64,000 nucleotides of DNA from Pseudomonas brassicacearum (GCF_003732225.1 NZ_MOBJ01000016.1:62001-126000); one strand, 5' to 3'; counted from the stretch's first letter, positions 17,159-27,022 are shown. Numbers and translations are program-made. The notes: a model not told the origin generated them from the sequence alone.

Positions 17159-17454
17159 GAGCGATTTTGCTCGGCAGCGACTTGATCAATGAGCGTGTCC
17201 AGCTCCGCAAATACCGTATCGGCGTCTATCGCTGGACGTGGGTCATTGCGGCTGGCGGCTATCGCTTCGCGTATTTCAGCAGCTTGTAACCGATCCAGAA
17301 GCTGTTGATAAGCCGCCTGGGGTAAAAGATAGGCCGCTGGGCGGTTATGATTGAGCACTGCGACGGGCTCAGACCCCGCCTGCTCGATCACGGTGCTTGG
17401 GCTGCGCTTGAGTTCCGTGATGCTGACTGAGCGGCTAGCGAGTAGTTGCTCCAT
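17155..17454 (-). CDS. Phd/YefM-family antitoxin
   Basis: This 99-residue antitoxin starts MEQLLASRSVSITELKRSPS. The N-terminal DNA-binding fold includes the family phrase EPVAVLNHNRPAAYLLP, and the acidic C-terminus (DADTVFAELDTLIDQ) would wrap the toxin. It precedes and overlaps the ParE-type toxin gene. Such antitoxins repress their own operon; a palindromic site lies just upstream. The pair sits at the edge of the tRNA-Arg accessory segment. Confidence 0.88.
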   Translation of the reverse strand: MEQLLASRSVSITELKRSPSTVIEQAGSEPVAVLNHNRPAAYLLPQAAYQQLLDRLQAAEIREAIAASRNDPRPAIDADTVFAELDTLIDQVAAEQNRS

Positions 17455-17466
17455 GAGCAGGCTCCA

Positions 17467-17486
17467 AGGTACTTAAAAAGGTACCT
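17467..17486. promoter_or_regulatory. Inverted repeat upstream of the toxin-antitoxin operon
   Basis: AAGGTAC-TTAAAAAG-GTACCT is a near-palindrome 13 bases before the antitoxin start. Its position fits an autoregulatory operator; the assignment is inference. Confidence 0.5.
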
Positions 17487-17646
17487 GATAGTGCTCGATT
17501 TATAGCGCAAGGGTCAACGCACTTCTGACCAACTGCCAGCCACACCAAGGGACCGATTTGCACATCGCACCGGAGTAAAAACGCGACGTTGTATCGGGCA
17601 CCCTATTTAACCGATAAGGATTGGCTGACGGCCAATTGAGTGATTT

Positions 17647-18246
17647 TTGCACGGACGTTTTTCAGTTGTACTCGCGGCCTTGATCCTGCTGGCAGGCTGC
17701 TCAACCACACCGCCAAGAGAGCAAAGCAACCTTTGCAGCATCTACCGCCAATACCCGGCCTGGTACGAAGACTCGCTGAAGATGGAGAAAGCCTGGGGCC
17801 TGCCGCCCCACGTGGCGATGGCGATCATCAAGCAGGAAAGCAGCTTTGTGCACGATGCCCTTCCACCACGCTACTACTTTTTGTGGGTTATTCCCTGGGG
17901 ACGGGTCAGCTCGGCGTATGGCTATGCCCAGGCGCAGGATCCGGTGTGGGGCGAGTACAAGAGCGCGACCGGCAACGGCGGATCGCGTGACAACTTTGAC
18001 GACGCGATCATGTTCGTCGGCTGGTACGTCGCCGGCACTCAGCGTCAGTTGGGTGTTTCCAAGTGGGATGCCTACAGCCAGTACCTTGCCTACCATGAGG
18101 GCCGTGGCGGGTTCAGTCGCCAGAGTTATCTACAGAAGCCCTGGTTGGTGCAAGTGGCGCGCAAGGTCGAGCAACAGGCGAAAGATTATGGCTGGCAACT
18201 CAGGCAATGCAGGGGCGAATTAGAGAGCAACCGCAGTTGGTGGTAG
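17647..18246 (+). CDS. Lipoprotein with transglycosylase SLT domain
   Basis: This 199-residue predicted lipoprotein begins at a TTG (17647), with GAGTGA upstream. The signal peptide VVLAALILLAGC gives a lipobox Cys at about residue 18. The SLT-type lysozyme fold has its likely catalytic Glu in MAIIKQESSFV and a downstream SSAYGYAQA motif, normally GLMQ-like in lytic transglycosylases. It would cleave peptidoglycan glycan strands. It ends four bases from the stop of a small convergent gene. The non-ATG start is the main uncertainty. Confidence 0.82.
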   Translation: MHGRFSVVLAALILLAGCSTTPPREQSNLCSIYRQYPAWYEDSLKMEKAWGLPPHVAMAIIKQESSFVHDALPPRYYFLWVIPWGRVSSAYGYAQAQDPVWGEYKSATGNGGSRDNFDDAIMFVGWYVAGTQRQLGVSKWDAYSQYLAYHEGRGGFSRQSYLQKPWLVQVARKVEQQAKDYGWQLRQCRGELESNRSWW

Positions 18247-18250
18247 AGAG

Positions 18251-18430
18251 TCACGCCTTCGACGGCTTTTCATCCACGATATCCACCTCGGCAGACGCCT
18301 CCTCGTCGTCATCCTCTTCATCGTCGTCGAGCAGAAAGTCCTTGCGAGCTTCAGTAATAGCCCGGCGCATTTCTTCGCCCTTGATCGGGCAGTTGAGCAT
18401 TTGGGCAATGCGGTCGATTCGTTGTGTCAC
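18251..18430 (-). CDS. Small acidic conserved-looking protein
   Basis: This 59-residue protein begins at a GTG at 18430 (VTQRIDRIAQMLNCPIKGEE), with a strong GGAGG six bases upstream. The first half is amphipathic and the second strongly acidic (DFLLDDDEEDDDEEASAEVD). The excellent ribosome site and a codon pattern like neighbouring genes support it as real. It lies about 120 bases downstream of pgaD on the same strand, so it could be co-transcribed with the pga operon. I assign no function. Confidence 0.65.
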   Translation of the reverse strand: MTQRIDRIAQMLNCPIKGEEMRRAITEARKDFLLDDDEEDDDEEASAEVDIVDEKPSKA

Positions 18431-18552
18431 GGCTGGCCTCCAACGCACCAGTAATTGACTTGATAGTGCTCGCTTTCAACGAACGAAGCCAATGCCCTGA
18501 ACACTCAGACCGCAATAGCCCTGTAAAACTTTCAGTCAAACCTTACCGCAGC

Positions 18553-19074
18553 TCACGTCACAGGCATCTGATCGTCATTTGCCGCCAACACCAACGCCTT
18601 CTGCTGCACCAGTGAGGCCGGCGGGTGCAACTGCTTCTGGAGCTCGGGATCGATGCGCAAGAAGCGTGGGACAACGTGGCTGACGTCGCCGTCTTCGTTG
18701 TTGTGGATCACCATGGTTCCCAGATCGCGCAGCTGAGCCAAATGCTCTTCGGTCAGGTTGAAGCTTATGCTCAAGCCTTTGTCATCGACCACCGGCGCCG
18801 GCATGCGGCGCTGGGCGAAACTTTTGCTCTTGCGGTGCTGGTAACGCGCCCAGGAGATCAGGACCACCGCGTTGAACAGCGCCACCCACAAGTAGATTTG
18901 CAGCGTGCCAAGGGCGTCGAGCATCGTCGATTCGATACGCAACCCTTCATGGGTATCAATCAATGGCCAGAGGCCGCGCACCAGCAGGTACAGCAAGCCG
19001 ATCCAGGCCAACACCGTGAAAAAGGCATCGATTACGACCAGAAATGGTCGTTGACGGGTTCTGATGATTTTCAT
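18553..19074 (-). CDS. pgaD: PgaD, accessory subunit of poly-N-acetylglucosamine synthase
   Basis: This 173-residue inner-membrane protein has two helices (about 12-38 and 58-78) and a cytoplasmic C-terminal half, as in PgaD. PgaD partners the glycosyltransferase PgaC; in E. coli the complex is controlled by cyclic-di-GMP, and two other cyclic-di-GMP genes lie in this window. The start overlaps the pgaC stop by four bases. A longer C-terminus than in E. coli PgaD ends NDDQMPVT. Confidence 0.88.
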   Translation of the reverse strand: MKIIRTRQRPFLVVIDAFFTVLAWIGLLYLLVRGLWPLIDTHEGLRIESTMLDALGTLQIYLWVALFNAVVLISWARYQHRKSKSFAQRRMPAPVVDDKGLSISFNLTEEHLAQLRDLGTMVIHNNEDGDVSHVVPRFLRIDPELQKQLHPPASLVQQKALVLAANDDQMPVT

Positions 19075-20429
19075 TTGGTGAACTCCTCATCATCGTCATC
19101 GTTCAGCGGCTTGATGCCACGGTCGGGGCTGACCCAGCGCGCACGCTTCTGATGTTGGCCAAACAGGACTTTGGGAAAGCTGACCAGAGTGGTGAGCAAG
19201 CTGATGAACCAGAACACCAGCGGGTACCAGACCACCCAGAACATGGTTTTCCACAGCCCGCGCTCATAGCGACGGTCGATCAGGATGCTGACCGCGAACT
19301 GCAGCAGGCAGACCATCGCCAGCAACAGCCCGGTGAAGGCAGGCGGCATCAGGTGGTGTACGGCAATCGCGTCCGGCATCTCGATGAACTTGCCCAGGCC
19401 CCAGAAAATCACCGACAGCAAGAAGGTAAAGGCCCAGCCGGTGGACAGGCAGTATTCGAACAACAATGGCCAGAGGTAGCGATGACGGTATTGCCAGATG
19501 CCGCGGATGTTTTTGAACAGCACCTCGGCGCCGCCCTGGGCCCAGCGCAAACGCTGCTTCCACAACCCGGACAGGGTTTCCGGCATCAGAATCCAGCACA
19601 GTGCGCGTGGCTCGTAGAAGATGCTCCAGTGATCCAGTTGCAGCTTCCAACTGATGTCGATGTCTTCGGTGATCATGTCCGGGCTCCAATAGCCGACCCG
19701 ATGCAACGCCGAACGACGGAACGCCACAATCACCCCGGACACGGTAAAAATCCGCCCGAAGACCCGCTGGGTGCGCTTGATCAAACCGATGATCGAAGAG
19801 AACTCGCCAACCTGAACCCGCCCGACCAGCGTTGAACGGGTTCGAATCCGTGGGTTGCCGGTCACCGCACCAAGCCGGGCGTTGTCCAGCATAGGAGCCA
19901 CCAGATAGGCCGCCGTGTTCGGCGCGAGCAAGGCATCGCCGTCAATACACACCAGGTACTCACTGCGCGCGGCAATGGCGCCCATGCGCAAGGCCACCGC
20001 TTTGCCCTGGTTTTCCGCCAGGTGCAACACCCGCAGGCGCGGGTCCTCGGCAGCGATAGCATCGAGGACGGCGGCGGTGTTGTCCTTGGAGCCGTCGTTG
20101 ATGGCGATCACTTCGATGTTCGGGTAATGCTGGCCCAGCGCGGCATGAATGGTATCGGCCGCGTTATCGCCCTCGTTGTAGCAAGGGATGAGGATCGAAA
20201 TCAGTGGCTCACCCGCCAGCGGCGGTGGCAGCGTATCGTCCTTCCACGGCCAGTGGCGCTCCCAGTGCAGCCAGAAATACAGGCCACCGGCGATCCACAG
20301 TCCGGACATGAACAGCGGATAGAAAAACACGAAGTCCATCAAGAATTGCCCGGTGACCAGAAAGATCAGCCCCAGGGGAATCCCCAGGACGATCGCCAGG
20401 ACCAGCAGAGCTAGAAGTCTATCCAGCAT
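19071..20429 (-). CDS. pgaC: Poly-beta-1,6-N-acetylglucosamine synthase PgaC
   Basis: This 452-residue processive family-2 glycosyltransferase polymerises UDP-GlcNAc into PNAG and moves it across the inner membrane. N-terminal helices (about 5-55) precede the catalytic domain, with the Asp motifs INDGSKDNT (111-113), CIDGDALL (163-165) and MITEDIDISW (about 255) and the processivity motif QRLRW (292-296). C-terminal helices follow (about 315-425). It sits between pgaB (one base apart) and pgaD (overlap). All active-site motifs are present. Confidence 0.96.
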   Translation of the reverse strand: MLDRLLALLVLAIVLGIPLGLIFLVTGQFLMDFVFFYPLFMSGLWIAGGLYFWLHWERHWPWKDDTLPPPLAGEPLISILIPCYNEGDNAADTIHAALGQHYPNIEVIAINDGSKDNTAAVLDAIAAEDPRLRVLHLAENQGKAVALRMGAIAARSEYLVCIDGDALLAPNTAAYLVAPMLDNARLGAVTGNPRIRTRSTLVGRVQVGEFSSIIGLIKRTQRVFGRIFTVSGVIVAFRRSALHRVGYWSPDMITEDIDISWKLQLDHWSIFYEPRALCWILMPETLSGLWKQRLRWAQGGAEVLFKNIRGIWQYRHRYLWPLLFEYCLSTGWAFTFLLSVIFWGLGKFIEMPDAIAVHHLMPPAFTGLLLAMVCLLQFAVSILIDRRYERGLWKTMFWVVWYPLVFWFISLLTTLVSFPKVLFGQHQKRARWVSPDRGIKPLNDDDDEEFTK

Positions 20430-20430
20430 G

Positions 20431-22434
20431 TTATGGATTCCACTTGTCGGAGAGCGCGGGACGCACGGTTTTCAGGTCCGGCTGGTTCTCAAGGAAGTTG
20501 TCCGGGTAGTAACCGAAACTGGTCGCTCCCTGGCGTTTGAGGCGACCCATCCAGTCAGTCAGTTGCCCGCCATCGATGTCGGCGCCGCTTTTCTTCGTCC
20601 AGTCCCGGGCCTGCAATTCGAACACCGTGCGCTCCAGTGCTCCCGGCCGGACCTTGACCGTGGCCACCAACTCTTCGAGCCATTCACCCGATTGCTTGAG
20701 GGGTTTACCTTCCATCAACGGCATAGCCATCGGTGCGGTCCAGTCGTAGGTGCCGAGGAAGTCGTCGAGGTTCTGCGCGAACCAGGCTTCGCTGGGCGGA
20801 TTGAGCATCGGTTCGGCGAAGATGTTGCGCGCCGTCAGCACCTGTGGCCCACGAATGGCGCGAACCTTGGCGGTGAGCTCTTTGGTGAAGTCGATCAGGT
20901 AGCGACTCTTGAACCGAGTCCAGCGCTGCATCATCGCCGGATCATCGCGCAGGGCCGCCATCGAACCCGGCAAGCCGTTGGCCGCATAGGTGCGCAAGGC
21001 CTCGGGACTGGCGTCTTCGAAGTCCGACAGCACGGCGTCGTCGTGATAGAGAATGCCGTCGACCGAGGTCAGGCGCGCCACGTCCTCGTAGATCTCACCG
21101 ATGATCCGCCGCACGTTCGGGTCGAACGGCGACAGGCGCCGGTACTGCCCCGGGTCAACCGAGGTCTGGCCGGTGGCCGGGTCCCAACGGGTGACCCGTG
21201 GCAGTTTCGGATCAAGCGCGAAACTGAGCACCGGCATCCAGGCGAAAACCTTGACGTGAGCGCGAGTGCGCAGCTGCCAGGCGACCCGGTCGAAGATGTC
21301 GGCGCGAACCGGAAGGTGGCGGTTCGGGAAGTACAACGAGTGCACCAGACCGTCGCCCTGTGGATCGGCGAAGGCTTGCAGGAACACGGTGTTGGCGCCC
21401 ATGTCGGCCATGCGCTGGATCAGCTTGCCCAGATTGACTTCCTGCTGGGCCGGGTCCGGGTCATAAACGTTGTCCAGGTCGACATGCACCACGCGCATCG
21501 GTGAGCTGGACTGCACCGCGACGATGCTGTTGGCAAAGTGTTCGCCATCCGGGTCCGAGGCCACCAGGAAACGCGGACTGCTCATCAGGTTGTCGAGTGC
21601 ATCGAGCCCGTCATCCAGGGTCAGGGCCATCTGGTAACCCTGGGAGCTGATCACTTGCAGCGCGGTGCCATCGGCGGTGCCGTAAGGCCAGACCCAGACA
21701 CGCGGATTATAACCGGTGGCCTTGCGTATTTTCTCGGTAATGGTGACCACGTCCTTGCGCAGACGAGCCTGGAAATCCGCTTCCGATTCATAGCGCCCGG
21801 TAGCCGCGTCATAACGACGAGTCGCCGCCGCCGGCTGCAGGTTGCCTTGCGGATTGGCCAGGATGCCTTTGTGGCTGGCGTCGGTGTGAGCGGCGATTTC
21901 CACCAGCCCGGACCTGGAAATTTCAGTGATCTGCGCCCAGGTCAGGAAGTCCGAACGCACCCGCATATCACCGGCGAAGTCCACTCGCTGGTTGGCCGGA
22001 GTATCGATCCAGACACCGACTGGCGCCAGCAAGGCGTGCCAGTTGTACGCCCGCAGTACCGGCAACACGCGGGTGTAAAAGCTCGAATAACCATCGTCGA
22101 AACTCAACAGAATGGCTTTGGCCGGCAGCTCGGGACCACCATTGCGCGCGGCGATGATCTGATCGACGGTGACGGGCTTGTAGCCGTTCTCACGCAGCCA
22201 CGCGAGTTGCTCGATCATGCGTTCGGTGCGCACCGCGACCACCGCCTGATCGGGGTCACGGTCCTCGACATCGTGATAGGCAATTCCCAGCACATGGTTT
22301 TTCGGCCATGGCGCTTCATTGGACGGCAGCGGTCGCTGTGCCGGTGGCACAAAGGCCGGGGCTTGCTGGGCGCAGGCGCTGATCAGCAATACGCCCAGCA
22401 GAAGGATGCAACGGGTCATCAGAGGCATCTTCAA
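20431..22434 (-). CDS. pgaB: PNAG deacetylase lipoprotein PgaB
   Basis: This 667-residue periplasmic lipoprotein partially de-N-acetylates PNAG for export. The lipobox LLISAC places the lipidated Cys at 21. The CE4 deacetylase domain shows AYHDVED (about 52-58), LSFDDGYSS (D113, D114) and the metal histidines in HTDASH (183, 188). The C-terminal glycoside-hydrolase-like domain has LYHDDAVLSDFED, which includes the region of the acid residue reported in E. coli PgaB. It lies six bases after pgaA and one before pgaC. Confidence 0.96.
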   Translation of the reverse strand: MKMPLMTRCILLLGVLLISACAQQAPAFVPPAQRPLPSNEAPWPKNHVLGIAYHDVEDRDPDQAVVAVRTERMIEQLAWLRENGYKPVTVDQIIAARNGGPELPAKAILLSFDDGYSSFYTRVLPVLRAYNWHALLAPVGVWIDTPANQRVDFAGDMRVRSDFLTWAQITEISRSGLVEIAAHTDASHKGILANPQGNLQPAAATRRYDAATGRYESEADFQARLRKDVVTITEKIRKATGYNPRVWVWPYGTADGTALQVISSQGYQMALTLDDGLDALDNLMSSPRFLVASDPDGEHFANSIVAVQSSSPMRVVHVDLDNVYDPDPAQQEVNLGKLIQRMADMGANTVFLQAFADPQGDGLVHSLYFPNRHLPVRADIFDRVAWQLRTRAHVKVFAWMPVLSFALDPKLPRVTRWDPATGQTSVDPGQYRRLSPFDPNVRRIIGEIYEDVARLTSVDGILYHDDAVLSDFEDASPEALRTYAANGLPGSMAALRDDPAMMQRWTRFKSRYLIDFTKELTAKVRAIRGPQVLTARNIFAEPMLNPPSEAWFAQNLDDFLGTYDWTAPMAMPLMEGKPLKQSGEWLEELVATVKVRPGALERTVFELQARDWTKKSGADIDGGQLTDWMGRLKRQGATSFGYYPDNFLENQPDLKTVRPALSDKWNP

Positions 22435-22440
22435 ACTCTT

Positions 22441-24921
22441 CTAGAAACGGTAGGTAAGGTCGACGAGCAGGCGCAGATCGGTTTCACGCTCGCCGTCGAA
22501 GGGCCTATTGATCGCGCTCAACGCAGCACCGACCTCGAACACATCATTCCAGCTGAAGCGCTGGCCGTAGCTGAGCAGGCCTACACCGCCAGTGGAGTAA
22601 TCACGCTGGCTGTAGGTACCGGCACCGACCTGGAACTGCTGACTCCACGAAGTTTCGTAGCGGTGATAGAGAACGTGATTGACGCTGACCGTCGGCAGGA
22701 CGCTGAAGTCCGACTTTGGGTTGAAGTACGGAACGTCTTCATTTTTGCTGTTGTGGCTGGTGCCAACTTCCAGACCGAGGTCGACCTGCACCCCCGGCGC
22801 GCTGTACACGCCTTCGCGTCCGGTCAGCAACGCCTCGAGACGATTGTTGCCATCGCTGAAGTGCGACGGGCTGACCGCCAGTTTCCACTCGCGGCTTTCG
22901 TTGGCGCGCCAGCGCAGGAAACCGCTGCCGCCGTTGGCGGTGACGTCACTGTTCAGTGCCCGCAGCGGCGTATTGGCCGAGAGGTAGTCGAGGCTGCCGC
23001 CGTACTGCCAGGCATCATTGATGTCGCGGGCAATCGCCAGGCGCGCGCCCTGTTTGTTGCCATAGCCGAAGTTGTGATTGGAGACTTCCGCTTCCAGCGT
23101 CATGTCGCGGGTTCGTCGCTCAACACCGAGCCGTTCGACGCGGTCACGACCGGTGCCTTCCTGGAAGTCACCGGTGGCATAACCGGCACCTGCAAACACA
23201 CGCCAGTCCTCATCGATGGGAGGACTGTAGAGCGTGGTCTCAATGCCAAAGTCCTTGCTGCCAGCTACTGCGCCGGCACCGTTGCTGCCACCGCCGTAAC
23301 TCTTGCCGCCATAGGTCGACACGCGCAGTTCGGCCATGTCGTGCACCTCACGCTGACGCTCCAAACGCTGCACCGCACGGTTGTCCGGGAATCGCGCAGC
23401 GACGTCATCGGTCAACGCATCGAGCTGGCGCCACTCCTGCAAATCCTGCGCGGTATGCCCCTGCGCGACTTCCAGACCGATATCGCGCGGCGCCATGCTC
23501 TCGGTTTCCTTGAGCAGATTTTCTGCACGGCGTGGCCAGGCACGCGCCAGGTAGACATTCGCCTGCGCCAGACGCAAACCGACGTTGCCCGGTGCTTGTT
23601 CGACCAAGGCATCCAGGCCTTGCTGGCTAGCGGGCAAGTTACCGCTATAGATGCCCGCCTGGGCGGCCAGTTGTTGAGCGTCCATCCATGAATCGTTGGG
23701 ATTGCCGATCGGCAAGCCTTTGAGCTCCACCCGCGGGTTTTGAGTCTTGGCCAGGTTTTCGGCGACGCTGCGTGCGTCCTTCGGCTTGTCGCTTTCCATC
23801 AAGGCGTAGAACAGCGCGGTAGTGTCTTCGACCCGGTCAGCCGAGTCGGCGTCCGGTGCGGCCAGCACTTGACGATACAAGTCTGTGGCGACTTCCGGTT
23901 GACGTTGATCCAGATAGGAAGCCGCCACCCAACGCATGGCGTAGGTTGGAATTTTCACGTTTTCAGCGAGCAGTTTCTGGTATTCGCCGATGACCTCAGC
24001 CGTGCGCGCGCGGGCCTTGAGTGCGCCCATGCGGTCGATGCGCCAACGAACCACGTCGTCGTGAGCCTGTGCATCCGGGGTCCAGGTCGCCAGCAACTGG
24101 TCGTAGTCGCTCAAGGCACGATCGGCGATGTCGTAACGTTCTTTTTCACTGCGCGTGGCAAATTCCGCCAGCCGCACGCGCTCTGCCGCCACATCACCTT
24201 CGAGGCGGCGCTGCGTCACCGGATCGATCAACCCCGGACGTTGACGGGCCAGACGCAAAGCCGGCTCTGGCAGCCGTGCGCGTTGCAGGGCGAAAACGTA
24301 TTCGCGGGCGACTTCAGGTTTGCTCCCGGCGCGGATGAACGCCTGGTCGTATTCGAACAACGCGTCATAGGTCGCACCGGAACGGGTCAAGGCGTAGCCC
24401 AGCGCCAGGCGCCGGGCCGGATCGTCAGGTTTGGCCGCGACGAGAGCCTTGGCACGGTTGACGGCCTCGACGGGGTTTCCAGAATCAGCCTGGGTCATGG
24501 CCAGGCCGAGTTGCAGGTCAGCATTCGCAGGTTCGAGCGCCAGTGCCTTGCGGTAGAGCTCGGTGGCAGAGTCCCAGCGCTTGAGATTGCGGTAGGCACG
24601 AGCGGTGGCGGTCAGCGCCTGAATCGGCAGCACCCGGTTGCGCCCCTGGGTTTCATAGACCTGAACCACTTCGGCGTCGAGACCGGCCCAACTGGCGATC
24701 TGCAAATGGTCGCTGACCTGGCCGGTTGTCACCTGGTTAGCAGGCACGTTGCGTAACAGCGTCAACACCGGTGCGTAGTTACCAGTACGCGCATCGCGAA
24801 TCATTTGGTCGTAGGCGGTATCCGCGAACGCCAGACTCGGCCAAAGCAGTTGGCTGCACAAGGCCACGCGAATCAGAGGGCGCAAGCCAAGAACAATAAA
24901 AGGACGAGCAATACGTGGCAT
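22441..24921 (-). CDS. pgaA: PNAG outer-membrane export porin PgaA
   Basis: This 826-residue protein begins MPRIARPFIVLGLRPLIRVA; the signal peptide ends near LAFA (about 33). A periplasmic superhelix of TPR-like repeats (about 40-510; for example RRLALGYALTRSGATYDALF) binds deacetylated polymer. A C-terminal outer-membrane barrel of about 300 residues ends LRLLVDLTYRF with the terminal aromatic expected of barrels. It is the first gene of pgaABCD; its promoter lies in the roughly 200-base gap before 25130, in which I see no clear operator. Confidence 0.95.
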   Translation of the reverse strand: MPRIARPFIVLGLRPLIRVALCSQLLWPSLAFADTAYDQMIRDARTGNYAPVLTLLRNVPANQVTTGQVSDHLQIASWAGLDAEVVQVYETQGRNRVLPIQALTATARAYRNLKRWDSATELYRKALALEPANADLQLGLAMTQADSGNPVEAVNRAKALVAAKPDDPARRLALGYALTRSGATYDALFEYDQAFIRAGSKPEVAREYVFALQRARLPEPALRLARQRPGLIDPVTQRRLEGDVAAERVRLAEFATRSEKERYDIADRALSDYDQLLATWTPDAQAHDDVVRWRIDRMGALKARARTAEVIGEYQKLLAENVKIPTYAMRWVAASYLDQRQPEVATDLYRQVLAAPDADSADRVEDTTALFYALMESDKPKDARSVAENLAKTQNPRVELKGLPIGNPNDSWMDAQQLAAQAGIYSGNLPASQQGLDALVEQAPGNVGLRLAQANVYLARAWPRRAENLLKETESMAPRDIGLEVAQGHTAQDLQEWRQLDALTDDVAARFPDNRAVQRLERQREVHDMAELRVSTYGGKSYGGGSNGAGAVAGSKDFGIETTLYSPPIDEDWRVFAGAGYATGDFQEGTGRDRVERLGVERRTRDMTLEAEVSNHNFGYGNKQGARLAIARDINDAWQYGGSLDYLSANTPLRALNSDVTANGGSGFLRWRANESREWKLAVSPSHFSDGNNRLEALLTGREGVYSAPGVQVDLGLEVGTSHNSKNEDVPYFNPKSDFSVLPTVSVNHVLYHRYETSWSQQFQVGAGTYSQRDYSTGGVGLLSYGQRFSWNDVFEVGAALSAINRPFDGERETDLRLLVDLTYRF

Positions 24922-25131
24922 TCGTCAGCATCCTTACATGGCGAGCCGGAGTCTCATACCCCCCTTGCCTGGTTCGAAACGGGAAGTCGGGCAATCACCC
25001 GACAAAGTTTTGCAAACGCAGTATTTCACGCAAGGTTAGACCACTATCAGGAACACAACATTTATTCAGATTCAGTACAACGGCTTAACCCCCGTGCACC
25101 CTACAGCCTTGATTTGCGGGCACCAGACAGC

Positions 25132-25171
25132 AAAACGCCCAGCCAATCCGCAAGTTCGGAGGGCCGGGCGC
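25132..25171 (-). terminator. Terminator downstream of the DUF945 gene
   Basis: On the minus strand CGCCCGGCC and GGCTGGGCG pair around a 13-base loop and are followed by TTTTG, about 55 bases after the gene's stop and before the pgaA promoter region. Confidence 0.7.
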
Positions 25172-25223
25172 TAGCTTGTAACCTGCGGTCTAGAGCGTTC
25201 GCTTAAGTCCAGCGGTGGGTCGT

Positions 25224-26735
25224 TTACTGGGGTGCGCCAGCAGTGTTGAGCTTGCTCATCACGAAACCGACGAACTGTTCGACGGTCATTTTCTGGCCGT
25301 TGAAGTCCACCTGATTGTTGGTGTAGTGCAGCTTGGAAACGATGTCGTTGCCATCCAGCGTCGCCAGTTGCGTACCGACGGCCATGCTGCTGACCATGTC
25401 GCTGGTCGCGCTGGCTTGCTCCGCAATGGCTTTGGCATCGGTCTGGCCTTCCATCTGCGCCTGCACACTCACCAGATCGGTGATCATCGGCTTGGAGATC
25501 TTCAGATTGAAGTCCAGCAGGGCAATCATTTGCTTGCCCAACTGGTCGGGTGGCAGGTCCATCGATGTTGGCTTGGTCAGGTCAATTACCAGGCTGGTGC
25601 GGCTTACGCCATTCGGGGTGGTGAACGAAAAGTTCTCCAGCGCGACTTGTGGCTGGGCGGCCAGCAGCGTCTCCAGACCCGCCTTGACCTGCGCCTGTTC
25701 GGCATCGGTCAGGTTCAACTCGGGCGCCGGTTCACCTGCCGCGGCAGCAGCAGCGGCCGCCGCTTCGTACGGTTGCAGTTTGCTCTGGTAGATCTGCACC
25801 AGCGATAGCGTCGACGGGATATCGAGGTTTTTCATGCTCCAGGCCATTTGCGCGGAGCCGAGTGCCTTGTCGTTGAGGGCGATTTCGCCAATCTTGTAAT
25901 CAGCACGACCGGCCGCATTGGTCCCGGACTCAGTGGTGGAGCTCTTCATTTCAGTGTTCTTGAAGGTCATCACCGACTGTTTGTCGCCAAAGGTAGTCTT
26001 GGTGCTGGTCAGCTCGACGACGTTTTCCCCCAGGTAGTAGCCATAGCTGCTTTTGCTGAGGTTGCTGGCCAGGGTCAGGCCATTCAATTCGACTTTCACC
26101 GGAGACTGATCTTCGGCAACGCTGGTCAGCGTGAGGCTGTCCATGTAACCGTCAGCTTTGACCTTCTGTGCCTGGGCGCTGGCCGACACGTCGAGGTTCA
26201 GACCGGAAAACTTCAGCGTGGATTTGTCATCCAGTGCCGTGTCGACTGGCAGTAGTTCAATGTTGCCGCTGGTGGCACGGTCATAGCCGATGTTGACCAC
26301 ACCCTTGAGCGGGGACAGGTCCTTGGTGGCAGCGAACCATTTTTCAGTCAGCGGGGTCTTTTCCAGCGAGTAGTGACTGGTGGCCATGACCGGCAGCCAT
26401 TTCAGCGAAACCAGACGCGAGAATGGCAGCGGGCCGTGTTCGATGTGGTCAACGAACAGCAGCTCTACGCCTTCAGGATTTTCGCCGAACATTTCGCCCT
26501 GACCTTTGAGCCGGTAATGCGCGGTGCTGCTGAACAACTGGCGATCCAGCGACACCAGTTCCAGGGTCGCCGTGCCTTTGGAACCGACCATCGCCGTTTG
26601 CAGCTCTTTGTTGGCGTCGGCGATCGAGGTTTGCAGCACCCCTTCCAGTTTTGTGCCGGTGTACCAGGCACCGCCGGCACTGATTGCACCGATGGCTACG
26701 ACAATTCCCAGAAGCACGCCTGCTGATTTATTCAT
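25224..26735 (-). CDS. YdgA/DUF945 family protein
   Basis: This 503-residue protein starts MNKSAGVLLGIVVAIGAISA, a single N-terminal membrane anchor or uncleaved signal, followed by YTGTKLEGVLQ. The remainder resembles DUF945 (E. coli YdgA): repeating beta-rich stretches such as ATLELVSLDRQLFSSTAHYR and VELLFVDHIEHGPLPFSRL. An Ala-run (EAAAAAAAAAG) lies in the C-terminal third. Family members are inner-membrane-anchored periplasmic proteins of unclear function. The start at 26735 is preferred because a longer reading to 26966 crosses a REP element. No operon partner is seen. Confidence 0.85.
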   Translation of the reverse strand: MNKSAGVLLGIVVAIGAISAGGAWYTGTKLEGVLQTSIADANKELQTAMVGSKGTATLELVSLDRQLFSSTAHYRLKGQGEMFGENPEGVELLFVDHIEHGPLPFSRLVSLKWLPVMATSHYSLEKTPLTEKWFAATKDLSPLKGVVNIGYDRATSGNIELLPVDTALDDKSTLKFSGLNLDVSASAQAQKVKADGYMDSLTLTSVAEDQSPVKVELNGLTLASNLSKSSYGYYLGENVVELTSTKTTFGDKQSVMTFKNTEMKSSTTESGTNAAGRADYKIGEIALNDKALGSAQMAWSMKNLDIPSTLSLVQIYQSKLQPYEAAAAAAAAAGEPAPELNLTDAEQAQVKAGLETLLAAQPQVALENFSFTTPNGVSRTSLVIDLTKPTSMDLPPDQLGKQMIALLDFNLKISKPMITDLVSVQAQMEGQTDAKAIAEQASATSDMVSSMAVGTQLATLDGNDIVSKLHYTNNQVDFNGQKMTVEQFVGFVMSKLNTAGAPQ

Positions 26736-26919
26736 GAATGACCCGATCGATGTCCGTTGTTGAAAATGTGGTCGTCTTCCCTGAACCCTCGACGGGTTGC
26801 GGCTCGACTCCGCTAAAGTGGGATGCAGATTAGCATTTGCGCCGAGGGGCGGCCCAATGATTAAAGGTGAAAGAGTGTCTATGGAGCGCGGGGGACGGGA
26901 TTCTCGTTGATCATTCGAT

Positions 26920-27002
26920 CGCCATCGCGAGCAGGCTCGCTCCCACAGGGGATTTGCGTTGATCACAGATCCAATGTGGGAGCGAGCCTGCTCGCGATGG
27001 CG
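26920..27002. repeat. REP pair
   Basis: CGCCATCGCGAGCAGGCTCG and its complement flank a short spacer, between the 5' region of the DUF945 gene and the 3' end of the next gene. Confidence 0.9.
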
Positions 27003-27022
27003 GTAGTCCTGTCAACATCGGA

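Noticed and set aside
21538..23691. 717-codon plus-strand frame across pgaB/pgaA
   Set aside because: Antisense of two clearly recognised pga genes in high-G+C DNA; no domain or start signal of its own.
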